DNA from: Streptosporangiales bacterium
GTDB taxonomy: Bacteria > Actinomycetota > Actinomycetes > Streptosporangiales > WHSR01
Assembly: GCA_009379995.1 (NCBI GenBank)
Contig: WHSR01000014.1
Span: 1 to 64,000, forward strand
Direction of reading: 5' to 3'
Length of the DNA stretch: 64,000 bases
Shown here: piece after piece, positions 44,111 through 52,404 of the stretch
Position numbering within the stretch: position 1 is the stretch's first letter
Layout of the letters: every line of letters starts with the position of its first letter
Position numbers and translations under genes: made by a program
Notes under the pieces: model-generated
The model's database searches: none
Told to the model about the DNA's origin: nothing
The model's input: the letters and a program-made list of their open reading frames with translations, nothing else

Positions 44111-45013
44111 CTACTCCACCTCCACCAGCCCGAGCTCGCTGCCCCGCTCGCGTATTTCGTCGTAGTCGGCCGCGCTCACCCTCTCGTAGCGCTTGGCCCT
44201 CATCAGGTCGAGCAGTTTGGGGTCTTCTATTGTGGTGAAGGCCTTGGTGATCCGTTCGGCGGCCCGGTCACCGAGAGCGGTCCGCATGACCCACGGGTAA
44301 CCCTGCACCTCCCGCTGGGCGATCACTCGGAGTTGCCCCTTGGGTACCGTGTCCTCCTTCTCCAGCCGGTGCAGGATCCGCAGCTCCACGCCGCCCGCGT
44401 CGACCTTGTCGCCAAGCACCGCCAACGCCGTGGCGTCGTGACCCCCGGTGAAGTCGACCCGCTCAAGTGGCGGACACAAATCGACTTCCCTGTCGTCGCA
44501 GCGGGCGCCGGCGTCCACAAGCATGATCCGCGGGTACAGGCTCCCCGATGTCGAGCTGACGTCGCCGAACGCGAAGGTCCTGCCGCCGCGGACGATGTCG
44601 GCGATGTCGGTGTAGCCGGAGTCGCGGCGGACCACTATCGCCGAGATGTACTTCGTCGTCCCGGTCTCGTGGTCGATCTCGGTCACCAGGGGTGTCAGAT
44701 CGACCTGCTGCTCGGCCTGCGCGTACGTGAGGCCGCCCAGGTAGGCCATGTCGATCCGGCCGCCCACCAGCGCCGCCACCACGCCCGCGTAGTCGGAGGC
44801 GACGAACAGCTCTACGTCGACGCCCAGCTCGGACTTCATGTGCTCGGCGAACGGCTGATACTTGGCCTTCTGCTCCTCGGGAGCGATGTTAGGGATCAGT
44901 CCAACCCGTAGCGTCGCCGGTACGCCGTCGCGGGTCTGACGTTCCTCCGCGGCCGGTGCTCCGCACGCCGTCAGGGCGAGAGCCGTGAGCAATGCGACGA
45001 CTGCCTTCCTCAT
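44111..45013 (-). CDS. phnD: Phosphonate-type substrate-binding lipoprotein PhnD
   Basis: This 300-residue solute-binding lipoprotein (LTAC lipobox, Cys17) belongs to the PhnD/PtxB group (PF12974 type). It shows LRVGLIPNIAPEEQ, then ASDYAGVVAALVGGRIDMAYLG, and the anion-binding DVSSTSGSLYPRIMLV. Substrates of this group include phosphonates, phosphite and related oxyanions. It carries two cysteines in CDDREVDLC. It is divergent from the AhpD-like/radical SAM pair across 182 bases. Confidence 0.9.
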   Translation of the reverse strand: MRKAVVALLTALALTACGAPAAEERQTRDGVPATLRVGLIPNIAPEEQKAKYQPFAEHMKSELGVDVELFVASDYAGVVAALVGGRIDMAYLGGLTYAQAEQQVDLTPLVTEIDHETGTTKYISAIVVRRDSGYTDIADIVRGGRTFAFGDVSSTSGSLYPRIMLVDAGARCDDREVDLCPPLERVDFTGGHDATALAVLGDKVDAGGVELRILHRLEKEDTVPKGQLRVIAQREVQGYPWVMRTALGDRAAERITKAFTTIEDPKLLDLMRAKRYERVSAADYDEIRERGSELGLVEVE

Positions 45014-45145
45014 GTACCTCCGCCTTCACTCAGATGCTGCTCGGCAGTCGGATGCAACCACGATCACCCGCGTCTCCGTAAGCGGTCGGCCGATTACCAA
45101 GTTGTGACGTCGTACGACCTGGCGCCCGGCGGGGGTGTTTCGCGG

Positions 45146-45164
45146 CCCTAAGGTCGGCCTAGGG
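45146..45164. promoter_or_regulatory. Dyad in the phnD / AhpD-like divergent region
   Basis: CCCTA (45146-45150) and TAGGG (45160-45164) flank AGGTCGGCC, about 32 bases before the AhpD-like start. It may be an operator shared by the two divergent operons. The arms are short, so support is weak. Confidence 0.3.
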
Positions 45165-45195
45165 TTGGATGCGGATTGATGGCGGGGGAGGCGGG

Positions 45196-45750
45196 ATGCC
45201 GACCGTACGGTTGATCGGCGCCGAGCAGGCGCCGCTGCTCGCGCGGCCGTTCTACGCGAACGGGGATCCGGGGCCGATAGTGGCGTCGCTGGCGCAGGTG
45301 CCCGAGTTGCTCGACGTCGCCATACCCTTCATCGGCACAGCCCTTGGTCCCTCCTCGATCTCCTGGCGGGCCAAGGAGCTGGTGATCGTCCGCACGTCGG
45401 CGCTGCTGGAGTGCCGGTACTGCGTACAGACACATACCGCGGTGGCACTGGACGCCGGGCTGAGCCGCGAGGAGATCCTCGCCCTGCGCGGGGAGGCGCC
45501 GATCGACTCGGTCTTCCGCGACCCCCGTGAGCTCGCCTTGCTGGGCTGGGTGGACGCGGTAGCGAACGGGCGCGGCGCGATCCCCGGCCACACCACCGAC
45601 GCGATACACGGGCTGTGGGACGACCACGAGGTGGTCGAGCTGACGATGCTCGTCGGGGCGACCATGATGCTGAACCGGTTCGCCACCGCGCTGCAACTTC
45701 CCGTCGCCGAGGACACCGTCCACCGCCTGACCGAGGAGGACCTGCTGTGA
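45196..45750 (+). CDS. Carboxymuconolactone decarboxylase/AhpD-like protein
   Basis: This 184-residue alpha-helical protein has the AhpD active-site pattern LECRYCVQTHT, with Cys73, Cys76 and His80. Such proteins act as thiol peroxidases or in related redox chemistry. The ATG at 45196 (MPTVRLIG) has GGAGGCGG close upstream and is preferred to an ATG at 45169. Its stop overlaps the radical SAM start (GTGA), implying a joint function. Confidence 0.88.
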   Translation: MPTVRLIGAEQAPLLARPFYANGDPGPIVASLAQVPELLDVAIPFIGTALGPSSISWRAKELVIVRTSALLECRYCVQTHTAVALDAGLSREEILALRGEAPIDSVFRDPRELALLGWVDAVANGRGAIPGHTTDAIHGLWDDHEVVELTMLVGATMMLNRFATALQLPVAEDTVHRLTEEDLL

Positions 45751-46574
45751 GCGCGATCGCCGAGGCCGTCGCGGACGGCAAGCTGCCGGGCCGGGTGTGG
45801 ATGTACGCCGACTACCACTGCAACCTCGCCTGCACGTACTGCCTCACCGAGTCGGCGCCGAAGTCGCCGCATCGCGTGATCGGCCGCGAGCGGATGCTGG
45901 AGATCGCCGACGAGGCGGCCGAGCTCGGCTTCACCGATCTCGGTGTCACCGGCGGAGAGCCGTTCCTGCTGCGGTGGCTTCCCGAGACGCTCGCCTCGAT
46001 GTCGGAACGCCTTCCGGTTCTGGTACTCACCAACGGAACGCTGTTCACCCGGCGACTCCTCGCGTCACTGGCCCCACTGGCGCACCGCGATGTCGCCATG
46101 CAGATCTCCCTCGACCGCCCCGACCCCGACGACAACGACGAGATGCGCGGCAAGGAGAACTTCCGCAAGGTCGTCGAGGCCGTACCGAGGCTGGTGGACC
46201 AGGGGATCGAGGTACGCATCGCCACCACCGTCGAGTCCATCGAGGACTCGGAACTGGACCGGCTGTGCGCGCTGCACCGCGAGCTCGGCATACCGGACGA
46301 AGACCACATCATCCGGCCGATCGTGCGCCGCGGCCGTGCCATCGACCACGATCTCGGCGTCGTCGCCCAGCAGATCGACGTGCCGGCCGAGCTGACGGTC
46401 ACCGTGGACGGCGCGTTCTGGAGCCCGTTCGGGCCGACCGTGCACGACGGCGTGGTGGACACCGACCTGCTGATCACCCGCACCACCCGGCCGTTGTCGA
46501 CGCCGGCGAACGCGCTGCTGCGGCTGGTCGGCGAGCGCCCGGAGGGCAGCGACGTCTCGCTGAACATTCGTTGA
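45747..46574 (+). CDS. Radical SAM protein of unknown function
   Basis: This 275-residue enzyme has the iron-sulfur motif CNLACTYC (Cys25, Cys29, Cys32), then GVTGGEPFLL for SAM binding. No further cysteine cluster marks a SPASM or Twitch domain; the C-terminal part is short. GTG 45747 overlaps the upstream stop. It is coupled to the AhpD-like gene and divergent from phnDCE. I cannot name a known pathway with this set. Confidence 0.88.
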   Translation: MSAIAEAVADGKLPGRVWMYADYHCNLACTYCLTESAPKSPHRVIGRERMLEIADEAAELGFTDLGVTGGEPFLLRWLPETLASMSERLPVLVLTNGTLFTRRLLASLAPLAHRDVAMQISLDRPDPDDNDEMRGKENFRKVVEAVPRLVDQGIEVRIATTVESIEDSELDRLCALHRELGIPDEDHIIRPIVRRGRAIDHDLGVVAQQIDVPAELTVTVDGAFWSPFGPTVHDGVVDTDLLITRTTRPLSTPANALLRLVGERPEGSDVSLNIR

Positions 46575-46620
46575 GCGTGATCACTACGGCGTCCGGTCGG
46601 GCGCTTTGCTCACATGCCGG

Positions 46621-48093
46621 TCAGCGGGACGAGCGCAGCAGCCTCGGCGGCGTGAACCTGGTGAACGCCGGCGGCATGACGGCCTCCTCGAAGGTGCCGA
46701 AGTCCAGGACCTTGTGGTAGCCGCTATCGAATCCGCTGGCTGCGGCGTTGAGCCGCCGAGGGCCGAGGTCCGGCCACCGGCCGCGCTCGATGCGCCGTAG
46801 GAGGGCCCGGAGGGTGACGATTTCCTCGGCGGCGTTGAGCGAGCAGTGCTGGCCGCGCTCGACGTAGAGCTGGCGCAGCCGGTCGGGGTGGCCAACGCGG
46901 CGGACCTGTTCGGCGTACCACCGCTCCTGGTCCGGGAGGGCCCCGGCGTCGCCGGTGGTGTGCAGGGTGATGGTCGGTACCGGAATGGTGCCGCGGGCGA
47001 CGGCGTAGCGGTACATGTAACGGACCGCGGCCGGGTCGGGGCCGATCCGCGGGGCGGCGGCGAGCCGGTCCAGGTCGGCGCGCAGGTCGAGCCCGGCCGC
47101 CCGGTACGCCTTCTTGACCGGGTCGCGCTGGTCGGATCGGGCGAGCTGGCGGCGGTAGTCGACGCCGACGTTGAAGGACGGGTTGCCGCCGGCGCGGCGC
47201 TCGATATCCAACCGCCCGCTCGGCCCTGTACCGAAGATGTACGCGTTGTGGATCCACGCCGCCTGTTGGCGGATCCGCTCGGTCGGGTCGGTGGGTCGCG
47301 GCTGATGCGCCGAGTACCAGCCGGTGACGTTGCTGAACGCGGCGACCAGCGCCAGCCTGGCCCGGCCCTGCGGCGTGGTGAGGGCCTTCTCGACGGCCTG
47401 CAGGAGGGCCTGGGTGCTGCCCTCCGGGTCGCTGGCGCGGACCAGCTCGATGTCCTGCCCCGGGGCAAGCAGGGTCTTCACGGCGAAGGTCATGTCCAGC
47501 GCCATGTTGAAGGTCGCGTGCACGTCGTACTCGCCGCAGACGGTCGCCACCCCGTCGAACCGGTGCGGGTTGCGCTCGGCCAGCAGGACCGCGATGGTGG
47601 CGCCCATCGACGTCCCGGTCGCGACGGTGCGACGCGGCCGCCCGACATTGGCCTCGAACCAGTTCAGCAACGCGATCTGGTCGCGCAGCGCCGGCTCGTA
47701 CAGGTAGCCGGTGCCGTCGCCGGTGAACTTCGACGCGGCCAGCGCGTAGCCGTGGTCGAGCAGCCACGTCGCGGTCTCCGACCGGTTCGCCAGGAAGATC
47801 TCCGGCGGCGGGGACCCCGGTGGGAAATACCCGTGGCTGAACAGCATCAGCGTGCCGTTCCACCGCTCCGGCACCTCGACGCGGAACTCCGCCCCGTCGA
47901 TCGTCCCCGTATAGGAACGCCGCTCCCCCGCGACCGGTGCCGCCGCCGACCCTCCCGCCCCTTCCGCGCCGGCGGCCGGCCCGCCGGCGAGCAGGCCGAG
48001 GAGGAGGCCGACGAGGAGCGCGGGGAACCCGACGGCCCGCAGTCCTCGACGCAGGCTCGATCTCTGTCTCGTTCGGGGACGGGTCCGGTTCAT
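46621..48093 (-). CDS. Secreted alpha/beta-hydrolase
   Basis: This 490-residue protein has a signal peptide (basic start, hydrophobic core around residues 22-38, GPAAGAEG cleavage zone). It has an alpha/beta hydrolase core with the nucleophile elbow GTSMGA (Ser near 163) and a late His in ERGQHCSL. It is probably an extracellular esterase or peptidase. It stands alone between the radical SAM gene and a divergent hydrolase gene. Confidence 0.85.
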   Translation of the reverse strand: MNRTRPRTRQRSSLRRGLRAVGFPALLVGLLLGLLAGGPAAGAEGAGGSAAAPVAGERRSYTGTIDGAEFRVEVPERWNGTLMLFSHGYFPPGSPPPEIFLANRSETATWLLDHGYALAASKFTGDGTGYLYEPALRDQIALLNWFEANVGRPRRTVATGTSMGATIAVLLAERNPHRFDGVATVCGEYDVHATFNMALDMTFAVKTLLAPGQDIELVRASDPEGSTQALLQAVEKALTTPQGRARLALVAAFSNVTGWYSAHQPRPTDPTERIRQQAAWIHNAYIFGTGPSGRLDIERRAGGNPSFNVGVDYRRQLARSDQRDPVKKAYRAAGLDLRADLDRLAAAPRIGPDPAAVRYMYRYAVARGTIPVPTITLHTTGDAGALPDQERWYAEQVRRVGHPDRLRQLYVERGQHCSLNAAEEIVTLRALLRRIERGRWPDLGPRRLNAAASGFDSGYHKVLDFGTFEEAVMPPAFTRFTPPRLLRSSR

Positions 48094-48282
48094 CGTCGTG
48101 TCCTCCCACGTGGCGGTCGTCCATGGGTCGGGTCGGAGCGGACGACGGTCGCCAGGTAAGACCAGCCCGACGGCGAAAATTCATCGGTCAGATGACCGCC
48201 ATGCGCGCCGGGGCCGCGATGAGTTTCGCGTCGTCCAGCAGTCCAACCCCCGAGTGACCTGTTCCATCGAGATGGGAGACCC

Positions 48283-49077
48283 GTGATGACGACGGTCAGC
48301 GACACGACCGGACGGCGGTCGACCGCCGGCTACGCGCATGTGAACGGCCTGGACATGTACCACGAGGTACACGGCACGGGCCGGCCGCTAGTGCTGCTGC
48401 ACGGTGGTCTGCTGACCATCGACCTCTCGTTCGGCGCCGTACTGCCGGCGCTCGCCGCGTCGCGGCGGGTGATCGGTGTCGAGCTTCAGGGCCACGGCCA
48501 CACCGCCGACACCGACCGGGAGCTGACGCTGGAGTATCTGGCCGGCGACGTCGTCGCGCTCCTCGACCACCTCGGGGTCGACCGTGCCGACCTGTTCGGT
48601 TTCAGCCTCGGCGGGTTGGTGGCGCTACAGCTGACGATGAGCTACCCGGAGCGGGTTGACCGGCTCGTCCTCGCCGCCACGCACTACCGGCCCGACGGCT
48701 ACCACGCCGAGATCCGGAGTCCCGACGCGCAGCCCGGCTCCGGGAGGATGCCCACCGAACGCGACTTCCAGGAGATGCACGAGGCCTATGCCCGGGTCGC
48801 TCCCAACCCGGATCACTTCCACGCGTTCATGGCCAAGGCCTCGGCAGCGGTCGACGCGTTCCAGGGATGGCCGGCCGACAGCCTGCGCGAGATCACCACG
48901 CCCACCCTCCTCGTGGTCGGAGACACCGACTTCGTACGGCTCGAGCACGCAGTGGAGATGTACGAACTCATACCCGGCTCACAGCTCGCGGTGCTCCCCG
49001 GCACCACCCACATGGACCTGATGCGCCGCAGCGACCTCGTCGTCCCGATGGTCGAGTCGTTTCTACCCTCTCGGTGA
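48283..49077 (+). CDS. Alpha/beta-hydrolase, cytoplasmic
   Basis: This 264-residue hydrolase has HGGLL near the oxyanion hole, the nucleophile elbow GFSLGGLVAL (Ser about 107) and the final His in PGTTHMDLM. The first codons are GTG ATG, so the start is 48283 or 48286. GGGAGAC precedes. The substrate is unknown. Confidence 0.88.
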   Translation: MMTTVSDTTGRRSTAGYAHVNGLDMYHEVHGTGRPLVLLHGGLLTIDLSFGAVLPALAASRRVIGVELQGHGHTADTDRELTLEYLAGDVVALLDHLGVDRADLFGFSLGGLVALQLTMSYPERVDRLVLAATHYRPDGYHAEIRSPDAQPGSGRMPTERDFQEMHEAYARVAPNPDHFHAFMAKASAAVDAFQGWPADSLREITTPTLLVVGDTDFVRLEHAVEMYELIPGSQLAVLPGTTHMDLMRRSDLVVPMVESFLPSR

Positions 49078-49098
49078 CACCCGTGACACGCTTGCCGC

Positions 49099-49605
49099 AT
49101 GTCCGTGCGCAAACCGACAGTCGCAGCCTTCTTCGCCGGGTGTGCCGTCGCCACGGCGGCACGGGCCGCGCTCCCACACGTGCTCTTGGTCAAGCTCCGT
49201 CGCGACCTGCACGCCCTCAACGCCGGCGACCATCGGCCGCTGCTGGCCAACTACGCCGACGACGCGGTGCTCCGCTTCCACGAGGGCACCCACCGCTGGT
49301 CCGGCGAGTACCGCGGCAAGCCGGCCATCGAGCGATTTCTGCGCAACTTCACCGCGGCCGGGCTACAGGGCGAGATCCGCCAACTGTACGTGGCCGGTCC
49401 GCCCTGGCGGATGACGCTGATCGCACGATTCGACGACCACGCCACCGGGCCAGACGGGCAACAGCTCTACCGCAACCGCACGGTCCTGCTCGTCCGCTCC
49501 CGCTGGGGCCGCATCGTCCACCACGAGGACTTCTACGAGGACACCGAGCGCATCCAGACGTTGGAGACTCGCCTCCGCTCGCTGGGCATCCAGCCGATCT
49601 CCTGA
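49099..49605 (+). CDS. SnoaL/NTF2-like protein
   Basis: This 168-residue protein has a hydrophobic N-terminal stretch (about 6-30), then a cone-shaped NTF2-like fold typical of SnoaL-like proteins (HALNAGDHRPLLANYADDAV, WSGEYRGKPAIERFLRNF). Such folds act as isomerases, cyclases or ligand binders. It lies 21 bases after the hydrolase and may be in its operon. Confidence 0.8.
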   Translation: MSVRKPTVAAFFAGCAVATAARAALPHVLLVKLRRDLHALNAGDHRPLLANYADDAVLRFHEGTHRWSGEYRGKPAIERFLRNFTAAGLQGEIRQLYVAGPPWRMTLIARFDDHATGPDGQQLYRNRTVLLVRSRWGRIVHHEDFYEDTERIQTLETRLRSLGIQPIS

Positions 49606-49606
49606 A

Positions 49607-50314
49607 TCACCGGCCCTCGCGGCCGACCGAATCGAGCAGCAGGTCGAGCCCGAACTGGTACTGGTCATCGGCCGCGAAGAGACCGTCGGCGGCGAAGCGG
49701 CGGAGGTAGGGCGCCGCCTCCGCGGCGAACGGGATCACACCTGGATCGATGCCCGCGAACGGGTCCGGACGGGGATCGATACGACCGCCGGGCGGGAACC
49801 CGGCCTGGTTGAGTATGAAGCCGAGGGTGTAGTTGTAGATCGCGTACCAGGTGCGGACGGCACGCTCGACGTCGACGTCCGCCTCCCGCAGGGCACCGAG
49901 GACGGCGTCGGTCACGGCGAGCACCGCCCGGGGGGCCGCCGTGGCGGGCCGGGCGAAGATGGGGACCGCGTGCGGGTGCTCGGTCAGCACACGGCGCAGC
50001 TCGAACGCGACCTCGCGTACCCGTCGCCGCCATGGCAGCGACGCCGGCGGCAGCCGCATCTGCATGAGGATCAGGTCGGCCACCCCGCGAAGCAGGTCGT
50101 CCTTGTCCGACACATGCCGGTAGAGGGCGCGCGGTGTCACCCCGAGGCGGCCGGCCAGCGCGCGCATGGAACCGGCCTCCAGCCCGCCCTCGTCGATCTC
50201 GGCCAGCGCGGTCTCGAGCACCAAGGCCCGGGTCAGCCGCCGCCTCGGCATCGCTGCTTCGACGCCGAGAACGTCACCCACCCGGATCGTCTGCAGCTTG
50301 ACGTCTCCCACCAT
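49607..50314 (-). CDS. TetR family regulator
   Basis: This 235-residue regulator has its HTH at about 25-70 (LETALAEIDEGG, MRALAGRLGVTPRALYRHV) and a TetR C-terminal domain of the TetR_C/AcrR type. The start ATG 50314 (MVGDVKLQTIRVG) is chosen; MPRRRLTR at 50251 is possible. The open frame to 50401 crosses the promoter. It is divergent from a small membrane protein gene. Confidence 0.88.
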   Translation of the reverse strand: MVGDVKLQTIRVGDVLGVEAAMPRRRLTRALVLETALAEIDEGGLEAGSMRALAGRLGVTPRALYRHVSDKDDLLRGVADLILMQMRLPPASLPWRRRVREVAFELRRVLTEHPHAVPIFARPATAAPRAVLAVTDAVLGALREADVDVERAVRTWYAIYNYTLGFILNQAGFPPGGRIDPRPDPFAGIDPGVIPFAAEAAPYLRRFAADGLFAADDQYQFGLDLLLDSVGREGR

Positions 50315-50322
50315 CGAGATAA

Positions 50323-50337
50323 GTATACACTGTGTAC
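50323..50337. promoter_or_regulatory. Candidate TetR operator
   Basis: GTATACA-C-TGTGTAC is a 15-bp near-perfect inverted repeat with one mismatch. It lies between the TetR start (50314) and the small membrane protein start (50373), where it could repress both. Confidence 0.6.
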
Positions 50338-50372
50338 GTAAGTCCACGCCGTATACTTCGGAGCTGATTCGC

Positions 50373-50636
50373 ATGGGATTGACACCGGGCCAGCAGCGCA
50401 AGGCACAGCGGGCCGTACACCTCGCCGTCGCCGGCTTGCTCCTCGTCTACGTGTACGCCCCACCGGTGGCAGGGCTGGTCCACCTGATCCGGTGGGTGGC
50501 CTTCCCGGCGCTTGTCCTGACCGGGCTGGCGATGTGGCAGGCACCTCGCATCCGCCGAGCCCTCGGGCGGCGCAGGAGTGGCCGCCGACCGGGCCTCGCC
50601 GAGACGGAGGCGCGTGCGGTTACGGTTGGCCGATGA
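50373..50636 (+). CDS. Small membrane protein, likely TetR target
   Basis: This 87-residue protein (MGLTPGQQRKAQRAVHLAV) has two membrane helices (about 15-33 and 38-58) and a very basic C-terminal tail (RRALGRRRSGRRPG). GGAG precedes the ATG. No family is recognised. It is divergent from the TetR regulator behind the shared operator. Confidence 0.7.
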   Translation: MGLTPGQQRKAQRAVHLAVAGLLLVYVYAPPVAGLVHLIRWVAFPALVLTGLAMWQAPRIRRALGRRRSGRRPGLAETEARAVTVGR

Positions 50637-50649
50637 CGCTCGGAGATCT

Positions 50650-50935
50650 TTGACGGTGGAGTCGTGGCAGGCCGCCGTCAACGCTGCCGACGAGGAGCGA
50701 CTGATCGCCTTGTCGGCGGAGGACGTCGAGGTCGTCGGGCCCCGCGGTGCCGGGCGGGGTCACGGCCTGTTGATCGAATGGCTTGATCGTGCCGGCTTGG
50801 CGGTGACGCCCCTGCGGTGGTTCTGCGGCGCGGGACGGCCGCGTTGTCCAGATCGAGCGACATGACGACCTCGAGGCCGCTCTCTCCGCCGCCGGTCTCA
50901 GCGTGGACGACGAGGTCGTCGGGCGCGGTCGGTAG
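50650..50935 (+). pseudogene. NTF2-like gene broken by internal deletion
   Basis: The N-terminal part (LTVESWQAAVNAADEERLI, then EDVEVVGPRGAGRGHG, and RWFCG) is read in one frame from a TTG. After 50830 the coding character moves to another frame: RDGRVVQIERHDDLEAAL, then SAAGLSVDDEV, ending at TAG 50933-50935. The middle sheet of the usual 120-residue NTF2-like protein is missing. The best explanation is an internal deletion that also shifted the frame. Confidence 0.75.
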
Positions 50936-51046
50936 CGCCACCGGGCACCGCACCGCCGACCCCGTCCCACCGCCAGGGGGGATCCGGGGGCGACTCCGGG
51001 TTATCACCGATGTGCGCCCGCGCTGAAAGCGGGCATCGTTGATGGC

Positions 51047-51241
51047 ATGACCAAGACGTTGACGAGGTCGCGGCAGAACCGAATGATCGCCGGGGTCTGC
51101 GGAGGGCTGGCCGAACGCCTGGGGTGGAAGCCGAGGACGGTGCGGCTGCTGTTCGTACTGTCCTGTCTGCTGCCGGGCCCGCAGTTCGTGATCTACATCG
51201 TGCTGTGGATCATCATGCCAATGCCCAGCCGGGACTACTGA
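51047..51241 (+). CDS. PspC domain protein
   Basis: This 64-residue protein belongs to the PspC family: a basic N-terminus, MIAGVCGGLAERLGWKPRTV, and one hydrophobic segment ending IYIVLWIIMP. It is probably a membrane stress or envelope protein. It stands alone, with AT-poor flanks. Confidence 0.92.
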   Translation: MTKTLTRSRQNRMIAGVCGGLAERLGWKPRTVRLLFVLSCLLPGPQFVIYIVLWIIMPMPSRDY

Positions 51242-51250
51242 TCTTCTGGC

Positions 51251-52222
51251 TCACGGCCAGTGCCATGTCTTGAGCGCCTCCGGCAGCGGCAGCAGGGCGG
51301 CAACCGAGTCGATGCTGCTCGCGAGGGCGACCGCGCCGAGAAGCGACACCACCACGCCGCCGATCACGCGCGCGTCCAGGATCTCGTGCTCCCGGTTGAG
51401 CAGTGTGCTGAAGAACAGGCGGAAGACGACGGACAGCCGTTGGATCGGTGTGACCACGGTGACCGGGGCGATCGCCAGCGCGGCGAAACGGAACATCTGG
51501 GAGAGGAACACCCAGAAGCCGGAGGCCAGGAACCATTTGGCGTTGGTCCGGTCGACGGCCCGTACGTGCGCGAGGCGGCCCGGTAGCAGCAGAACCAAGC
51601 CGAAGGCGAGCGTCGCCGAGAAGTAGGAGACGAGGCCGCCGGCCATGCTGGCACCCGATCCGGCAAGCCCCGCCTTCACCAGCACGGGGCTGACGCCGTA
51701 ACCGGTGGCGGACAGGAGGGCGAAGGTGTAGCCCTCCCGCAGCTTCGGCTCGAACGCGGATGCGCGCGCGGCGCGCCGGCGACTCCCGAGGGCTGCGATC
51801 GTCGGCCCGCCCACGACGAGCGCGAGGCCGAGGATCTTGACCGGCGTCAGCGTCTCCCCCAGCCACCCGATGGCGAGGGCGAGCGCCACCGCTACGTTGA
51901 CCTCCTGCACGGGCCCCGCGAGGTTACTTCCGAGTGCCTTGGTCGCCCGGTAGTTGCAATAGCGTCCCCACACGAAGTGCACGACGCCGGCGAGCGCGAG
52001 GAATGTGAGCGCGCGGGCGTCGAAGCCGACGAGCGCGCCGAACTGGCCGAAGAGCAGCGTCGCGATGGCGAACAGCGGCACCCCGATCGGGACGGTGATG
52101 GCGAGCGCCTGCGACACGGTGCCGGAGATGACCCCGCGGCGGACGGTGGCGTTGTTCAGTCCGAAGGTGGCCGCCGAGAGGACGGCGAAGAGAGCTCCAA
52201 GCACGAAAAGTGCATTATGCAC
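51251..52222 (-). CDS. DMT/EamA family transporter
   Basis: This 323-residue membrane protein has ten helices in two EamA repeats (ALAGVVHFVWGRYCNYRATKAL in the first half; RFAALAIAPVTVVTPIQ in the second). It is a probable metabolite exporter. Its promoter region abuts palindromic repeat copy C. It converges with the PspC gene. Confidence 0.87.
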   Translation of the reverse strand: MHNALFVLGALFAVLSAATFGLNNATVRRGVISGTVSQALAITVPIGVPLFAIATLLFGQFGALVGFDARALTFLALAGVVHFVWGRYCNYRATKALGSNLAGPVQEVNVAVALALAIGWLGETLTPVKILGLALVVGGPTIAALGSRRRAARASAFEPKLREGYTFALLSATGYGVSPVLVKAGLAGSGASMAGGLVSYFSATLAFGLVLLLPGRLAHVRAVDRTNAKWFLASGFWVFLSQMFRFAALAIAPVTVVTPIQRLSVVFRLFFSTLLNREHEILDARVIGGVVVSLLGAVALASSIDSVAALLPLPEALKTWHWP

Positions 52223-52294
52223 GTAACTACGCCGAGACAGCTAATCCTCGGCGTGTCGACGGGGACGCGCCTCCGCGCCCCGCGCGGCGCACCA

Positions 52295-52362
52295 CCCGCC
52301 GAGATCTATGTTGTGGGGGTCGTTTGTCCGGTTCGGACCCCCACAACATAGATCTCGGCGGG
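52295..52362. repeat. Palindromic repeat, copy C (most perfect)
   Basis: The arms 52295-52321 and 52336-52362 are 27-base exact reverse complements starting CCCGCCGAGATCTATGTTG. The loop of 14 bases contains TTTGTCCGGTTC. It lies between the divergent EamA and enolase-superfamily genes. It is the reference copy for the family. Confidence 0.92.
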
Positions 52363-52404
52363 AGCGTAACGTTTCCTGCCGTGCCGCTGCCGTGAGGAGA
52401 GCGC

